NCBI GenBank assembly: GCA_021803845.1 | Contig: JAJZLA010000028.1 | Span: 1-10,485, forward strand | Reading direction: 5' to 3' | Length of the DNA stretch: 10,485 nucleotides | Source of the DNA: a bacterium | GTDB lineage: Bacteria; SZUA-79; Acidulodesulfobacterales; Acidulodesulfobacteraceae | Part shown: piece after piece, positions 7,186 through 10,485 of the stretch | Numbering within the stretch: position 1 is the first letter of the stretch | How the letters are laid out: every line of letters begins with the position of its first letter | Program-made: the position numbers and the translations under genes | The notes under the pieces: generated by a model | The model's database searches: none | What the model was told of the DNA's origin: nothing | Seen by the model: only the letters and a program-made list of their open reading frames with translations

Positions 7186-8253
7186 TTGGTATTTAACGGA
7201 TACGAAGGAGTAATAAAAAGATATCGCGAATTTTTACCGGAAATAGACGAAAAATATATAATTACTATAAACGAAGGAAACACTCCGCTGATAAAAGCTC
7301 GCAACTTAAGCGGGATAATAAATCCCGATATAAAAATATATTTTAAATACGAGGGCTTAAATCCTACAGGTTCTTTTAAAGACAGGGGAATGACTATGGC
7401 GGTATCCAAAGCCGTGTCGGACGGCTCCAAAGCCGTAATATGCGCTTCTACGGGAAATACTTCAGCTTCAGCTTCAGCTTATGCGGCAAGGGCGGGAATA
7501 AAATCTTTCGTTTTAATACCTGAAGGCAAAATAGCAGCGGGCAAGTTGTCTCAAGCTTTAGTCCACGGAGCGTTAGTCATGCAGATTCAGGGAAATTTCG
7601 ACGATGCTCTGTTAATTACCCGCGAAATAGCAAAAGATTACGATGTTACTTTAGTTAATTCCGTAAATCCGTTCAGGCTGGAAGGTCAGAAGACCGCAAG
7701 TTTTGAAATAGCGGACGAACTCGGTTCCGCGCCGGATTACCATATTCTGCCCGTAGGAAACGCCGGAAATATAACTGCGTACTGGAAAGGCTACAAAGAA
7801 TATTTCGCCGCAGGTAAAATAAAAAAACTTCCAAAAATGCTCGGTTTTCAAGCCGAAGGCGCCGCTCCTATAGTTTTAAACCATATAGTAAAGGAACCGC
7901 ACACCGTTGCGACTGCGATAAGGATAGGCAATCCCGCAAGTTGGCAGAAAGCCGTAGAGGCAAAAGAAGAGTCGGGCGGATTAATAGAATCGGTAAGCGA
8001 TGAAGATATATTAAAGGCTTATGCTTTGCTGGCGGCAAGCGAAGGAGTTTTTTGCGAGCCTGCTTCGGCGATTACCCTTGCCGGATTAATCAAACTTAAC
8101 GGACGCGGATTTTTTGAAAAAGGTTCGGTCTGTGTTTTGACTCTTACCGGTCACGGACTTAAAGACCCCGGCAACGCCATAAAGGTTTCCAAAGAACCGG
8201 TCGTAGTGCCTTGCGATAAAAACTCCGTGCTAAAAGCTATGGGCATAATATAA
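7186..8253 (+). CDS. thrC: Threonine synthase
   Basis: Fold-type II PLP enzyme converting O-phosphohomoserine to threonine. From the TTG start it has 355 residues, the size of the short B. subtilis-like class without the long N-terminal domain of plant or E. coli enzymes. Visible blocks, numbered from the TTG: NEGNTPLI (29-36), GLNPTGSFKDRG (57-68) with Schiff-base K65, CASTGNTSA (86-94), NSVNPFRLEGQKTA (158-171), phosphate-cup GNAGN (191-195), ATAIRIGNPASW (242-253) and LTLTGHGLKDP (318-328). An in-frame ATG at 7171 would add five residues, but the Shine-Dalgarno lies inside that extension. Family N termini start just before the residues matching YEGVIKRYREFLP, which suits either start. Three tandem TTCAGC units (7461-7478) encode the alternating Ser/Ala run after GNT. 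The substrate implies a homoserine kinase, which this cluster supplies only if the next gene provides it. Confidence 0.96.
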   Translation: MVFNGYEGVIKRYREFLPEIDEKYIITINEGNTPLIKARNLSGIINPDIKIYFKYEGLNPTGSFKDRGMTMAVSKAVSDGSKAVICASTGNTSASASAYAARAGIKSFVLIPEGKIAAGKLSQALVHGALVMQIQGNFDDALLITREIAKDYDVTLVNSVNPFRLEGQKTASFEIADELGSAPDYHILPVGNAGNITAYWKGYKEYFAAGKIKKLPKMLGFQAEGAAPIVLNHIVKEPHTVATAIRIGNPASWQKAVEAKEESGGLIESVSDEDILKAYALLAASEGVFCEPASAITLAGLIKLNGRGFFEKGSVCVLTLTGHGLKDPGNAIKVSKEPVVVPCDKNSVLKAMGII

Positions 8254-8258
8254 ATACA

Positions 8259-8282
8259 GTGCCAGAATTGAATTCTGTCCCC
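8259..8282. repeat. RAYT/REP-like palindromic repeat between thrC and the PGM-like gene
   Basis: A 7-bp perfect inverted repeat, CAGAATT (8263-8269) and AATTCTG (8271-8277) around one G, sits between GTGC on the left and TCCCC on the right. From memory, palindromes with CTGTCCCC and GTGCCAG ends around an AATT-rich centre are frequent near REP-associated tyrosine (IS200-like) transposase genes in deltaproteobacteria and other groups. No transposase is present here, so this would be a solo copy. It is more GC-rich than nearby intergenic DNA, and it begins 6 bases after the thrC stop. Confidence 0.5.
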
Positions 8283-8295
8283 GCCACAAATTGAA

Positions 8296-8302
8296 AAGGA
8301 GG
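8296..8302 (+). promoter_or_regulatory. Shine-Dalgarno of the PGM-like gene, long spacing
   Basis: AAGGAGG is a near-perfect anti-16S match but lies 14 bases before the ATG at 8317, longer than the usual 5-10. A TAA in frame at 8314-8316 rules out an earlier start, and no other start codon in this frame lies nearer the site. Confidence 0.7.
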
Positions 8303-8316
8303 ATTTATTTAACTAA

Positions 8317-9555
8317 ATGAATAAACATAAGTACGTTATTTTATGTCCCGACGGGATGGCCGATACCCCGTTATCCGAACTCGGCGGCAAGACGCCCCTT
8401 GAGTACGCTAAAACGCCGAATATGGATTCCGTGTCGGCAAGAGGAGTTACCGGTTTAATTAAAACTATTCCCGACGGATGTCTTCCAGGCAGCGATATAG
8501 GTTCTATGTCGATACTCGGCTACGACCCTTTAAATTATTATACCGGAAGGTCGCCTCTCGAAGCCGCAAGCATGGGTGTAGAACTCGGCAAAGACGATGT
8601 TGCGTTCAGGCTTAATCTTGTAAATATACTTGAAAAAGACGGCAAAAAATATATGCACGACTATTCCGGCGGACATATTACCACGGAAGAGGCAAGACAG
8701 ATTATAGAAACTTTTCGGAAAGAACTCGGCGGCGACAGGTTTCGTTTCTACCCCGGCGTCAGCTACAGGCATCTTTTCGTCGTTAAAAATATAGACATAG
8801 ACGGACTTAAAACAGTCGCTCCGCACGACATTCCAGATTTGCAGATAGACGAATATATTCCACGCGGCACGGCTTCAAGTCCCGAAATAGTCGAAATAAT
8901 GAAAAAAGCAGAAAAAATATTGGAAAATCATGAAGTAAATAAAAAAAGAATCGCCGGAGGTAAATTGCCGGCAAATTCTATATGGCTATGGGGACAGGGG
9001 TATAAACCTTCTATGCCGACCATGAAAGAAGCTTACGGGCTTGAAGGTTCGGTTATTTCCGCCGTAGACTTAGTAAAAGGCATCGGAAAATATGCCGGAC
9101 TTAAAGTTATTGACGTTCCCGGCGCTACCGGATATTTGGATACCAATTATGCCGGTAAAGTCGAATACGGAATGAAATCTTTAAATGACGGCGATTTTGT
9201 TTATATTCACGTAGAAGCTACAGATGAAGTTTCTCATGAAGGGATAATAGATAAAAAACTTAAAGCAATAGAAGATTTCGATAAATTTATCGCAGGAGGC
9301 GTTCTGGAAGCCCTTAAAAAATTCGGCGATTATACGGTAATGATTTTGCCCGACCATTACAATCAGGTTAAATTAAAAAAGCATACGCGGGAACCTGTGC
9401 CGTTCTGTGGTTTTTCCACCAAAACGGAAAAACAGGCAGCCTATAAATACTCCGCCGTTTATTATTCCGAAACGTTAGCCCAAAACAGCGGTTTATTTTT
9501 CGACTCCGGTCCCAAACTGTTTAAATATTTTTTAAACAACTTTAACCAATTATAA
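8317..9555 (+). CDS. ApgM-family phosphoglycerate mutase-like protein, candidate homoserine kinase
   Basis: The 412 residues belong to the alkaline-phosphatase superfamily, archaeal-type cofactor-independent PGM branch. Expected metal and nucleophile residues are present: D12 in CPDGMAD, S59-D60 in LPGSDIGSMSILGYDP, D303 and H307 in EATDEVSHEG, D346-H347 in LPDHYN, and H356 in KKHTREPVPF. Other blocks are GRSPLEAASMG (77-87), RHLFVV (151-156) and PHDIPD (169-174). A subgroup of this family found beside threonine genes carries the family label 'proposed homoserine kinase' (established as a prediction). Here the gene directly follows hom and thrC and no GHMP-type thrB is in the cluster, so homoserine to O-phosphohomoserine is the likely role (inference). 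Glycolytic 3-/2-phosphoglycerate interconversion is the alternative. Odd: the segment after the metal-binding DH reads YNQ where relatives usually have a PTP- or STP-like sequence. The stop is 195 bases before icd. Confidence 0.9.
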   Translation: MNKHKYVILCPDGMADTPLSELGGKTPLEYAKTPNMDSVSARGVTGLIKTIPDGCLPGSDIGSMSILGYDPLNYYTGRSPLEAASMGVELGKDDVAFRLNLVNILEKDGKKYMHDYSGGHITTEEARQIIETFRKELGGDRFRFYPGVSYRHLFVVKNIDIDGLKTVAPHDIPDLQIDEYIPRGTASSPEIVEIMKKAEKILENHEVNKKRIAGGKLPANSIWLWGQGYKPSMPTMKEAYGLEGSVISAVDLVKGIGKYAGLKVIDVPGATGYLDTNYAGKVEYGMKSLNDGDFVYIHVEATDEVSHEGIIDKKLKAIEDFDKFIAGGVLEALKKFGDYTVMILPDHYNQVKLKKHTREPVPFCGFSTKTEKQAAYKYSAVYYSETLAQNSGLFFDSGPKLFKYFLNNFNQL

Positions 9556-9581
9556 CAATATATTAATTATCTTTAATTTTT

Positions 9582-9609
9582 CAACGTTTTTATATGAGTA
9601 AAAACATTG
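9582..9609. other. Imperfect hairpin downstream of the PGM-like gene
   Basis: CAACGTTTTTA (9582-9592) pairs with TAAAAACATTG (9599-9609) over 11 positions with one mismatch and a 6-base loop. It begins 27 bases after the stop of the PGM-like gene. No T tract follows it on either strand, so it is not a standard intrinsic terminator. It could be an mRNA 3' structure, an operator or chance. Confidence 0.3.
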
Positions 9610-9640
9610 AATGCGTAAAAATAGAAATTGTTTTTTTTGC

Positions 9641-9669
9641 TTGATTTTAAAAAAATGTTTTATTATAAT
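9641..9669 (+). promoter_or_regulatory. sigma70-type promoter for icd
   Basis: TTGATT (9641-9646, 4 of 6 consensus positions), a 17-base spacer and TATAAT (9664-9669, exact consensus). Transcription would begin near 9676 and give a leader of about 75 bases. It lies in the 195-base gap before icd, and no other candidate there has both boxes. The rest of the gap is A/T-rich and shows no gene or riboswitch-like fold. Confidence 0.65.
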
Positions 9670-9750
9670 CAATGTCATCATATTTTTTCACTCCGTTTAA
9701 TTTTAATAACTAAGTTAAAATAACGATAATTTTAAAAAGGGACATATATA

Positions 9751-10485
9751 ATGAAAAACGAAAACGTTTTTTTATGGGACGGTAAAATAAACATACCTAA
9801 GGACGGCGAATTAATAAAATTAAAAAGCGACCATAGCATAGAAGTGCCCGACAATCCGATTATACCTTTTATAAGCGGAGACGGTATAGGTCCGGAGATT
9901 ACGCCGGTAATGCTTAACGTAGTCAACGCCGCAATGGAAAAAGCTTACAGAGATGAAAAGAAAATATATTGGGTAGAAGCCATTGCGGGAGATAAAGCCG
10001 AATCAAACGGTTTGGAAAGAATGCCCGCGGAAACCCTTGAACTGCTTAAACGCAGCGTGGTTTCCATAAAAGGACCGCTCGGAACTCCGGTCGGCAAACC
10101 CGGAAAATCGTTAAATTCTATATTAAGGCAGTCTATGGATTTTTATTCGGCGATAAGGCCGGTTTATTATCTCGGCCAGCCTACGCCTATTCCCGATCCC
10201 GAAAGAGTGGACGTTACTATTTTCAGGGAAAATTCCGACGACGTTTATATGGCTATAGAATATATGGCAGGTTCCGAAGGCGCAAAAAAGGTGCGCAATT
10301 TCTTCTTGAACGAGATGGGCGTCAAGGATGCCGCCATTCCGGAAGACGCCGGAATAACTATAAAGCCTATGAGCGAATTTAAAACTAAAAGACACGTCAG
10401 GAAGGCTTTCAGGTATGCTATAGATAACGGTAAAAAATCTATCGCCGTTGCCGGTAAAGGCAATATAATGAAAGCTACCGAAGGC
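9751..10485 (+). CDS. icd: Isocitrate dehydrogenase, NADP-type family (3' truncated by the window end)
   Basis: The frame is open from ATG 9751 to the last base, giving 245 residues; about 170 more are expected. Blocks match E. coli Icd closely: NPIIPFISGDGIGPEITP (35-52), SIKGPL (105-110), SLNSILRQ (120-127), IRPVYY (135-140), VTIFRENSDDVY (155-166) and AVAGKGNIMKATEG (232-245). Substrate-binding residues corresponding to E. coli S113, N115, R119, R129 and R153 are S120, N122, R126, R136 and R159; Y166 and K236 match catalytic Y160 and K230. S120 is the site phosphorylated by AceK in enterics, but aceK is not in view. The product would be 2-oxoglutarate in the TCA cycle, or the reverse in a reductive cycle. 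Coenzyme-specificity residues lie beyond the window. The Shine-Dalgarno is AAGGGA (9737-9742), 8 bases before the ATG, and a separate promoter precedes it. Confidence 0.96.
   Translation, partial: MKNENVFLWDGKINIPKDGELIKLKSDHSIEVPDNPIIPFISGDGIGPEITPVMLNVVNAAMEKAYRDEKKIYWVEAIAGDKAESNGLERMPAETLELLKRSVVSIKGPLGTPVGKPGKSLNSILRQSMDFYSAIRPVYYLGQPTPIPDPERVDVTIFRENSDDVYMAIEYMAGSEGAKKVRNFFLNEMGVKDAAIPEDAGITIKPMSEFKTKRHVRKAFRYAIDNGKKSIAVAGKGNIMKATEG

Noticed and set aside
7461..7478. Triple TTCAGC tandem in thrC as a phase-variable repeat
   Set aside because: The unit is 6 bases, so copy changes stay in frame, and it encodes a Ser/Ala stretch that aligns with the Ala-rich run after GNTS in homologues.
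8317..9555. Simple assignment as glycolytic phosphoglycerate mutase
   Set aside because: The family match allows it, but direct linkage with hom and thrC and the missing kinase make the threonine role more likely; kept as the alternative.
9600..9638. Possible terminator: AAAAACA (9600-9606) pairing with TGTTTTT (9629-9635), ending in eight T
   Set aside because: The stem has one GC pair, is 7 bp long with a loop over 20 bases, and competes with the better hairpin at 9582-9609. Not enough to call a terminator.
1..10485. CRISPR array, tRNA/rRNA genes, complete insertion sequence, toxin-antitoxin or defence genes
   Set aside because: I found no regularly spaced repeats, cloverleaf-like sequence, transposase or defence-type frames; all long frames are explained by housekeeping genes.

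Overview
The window is AT-rich bacterial DNA. Isoleucine is very often ATA, arginine often AGA or AGG, and the gaps between genes are almost pure A/T. It carries housekeeping genes of central and amino-acid metabolism and is gene-dense. Nine protein-coding genes are supported, eight on the + strand and one on the - strand; the first and last are cut by the window edges. The gene set suggests an anaerobic, deltaproteobacteria-like lineage: a QmoC/NarI-type cytochrome b, a membrane H+-pyrophosphatase, and an aminotransferase-hom-thrC-PGM-like cluster. A Sva0485 / 'Acidulodesulfobacterales'-like sulfate or sulfur organism would fit. That placement is inferred from protein style and gene order, not from a marker gene.

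Layout. 1-527: C-terminal end of a membrane cytochrome b-type subunit, resembling the tail of QmoC. 597-2699: hppA, a K+-independent type proton-pumping pyrophosphatase. 2705-2745: a perfect 18-bp hairpin with A and T flanks, placed to end transcription from both sides, because the next gene is convergent. 2785-3261 (-): tadA, a tRNA adenosine deaminase with a shortened C-terminal loop. 3262-3500: an A/T-rich divergent promoter region. 3501-4433: lipA, lipoyl synthase with an unusual insert.

4525-9555: four co-directional genes with gaps of roughly 45-90 bases: an AlaC-type aminotransferase, hom (homoserine dehydrogenase with ACT domain), thrC (threonine synthase) and a phosphoglycerate-mutase-like metalloenzyme. 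Homoserine dehydrogenase and threonine synthase bracket the homoserine kinase step, but no GHMP-type thrB is present. The PGM-like protein belongs to the family proposed to act as homoserine kinase in such clusters, so this reads as a threonine operon with a non-orthologous kinase. A palindrome resembling RAYT-associated repeats sits between thrC and this gene.

9556-9750: a gap with a good sigma70-type promoter (TTGATT, 17 bp, TATAAT). It leads into 9751-10485, the first 245 codons of isocitrate dehydrogenase (icd), cut by the window end.

No tRNA, rRNA, CRISPR array, complete insertion sequence or phage gene was seen. I see no wholly undescribed system. The most interesting points are the PGM-like homoserine kinase candidate with altered motifs, the variant TadA, the LipA insert, the RAYT-like palindrome and the thrC start site.
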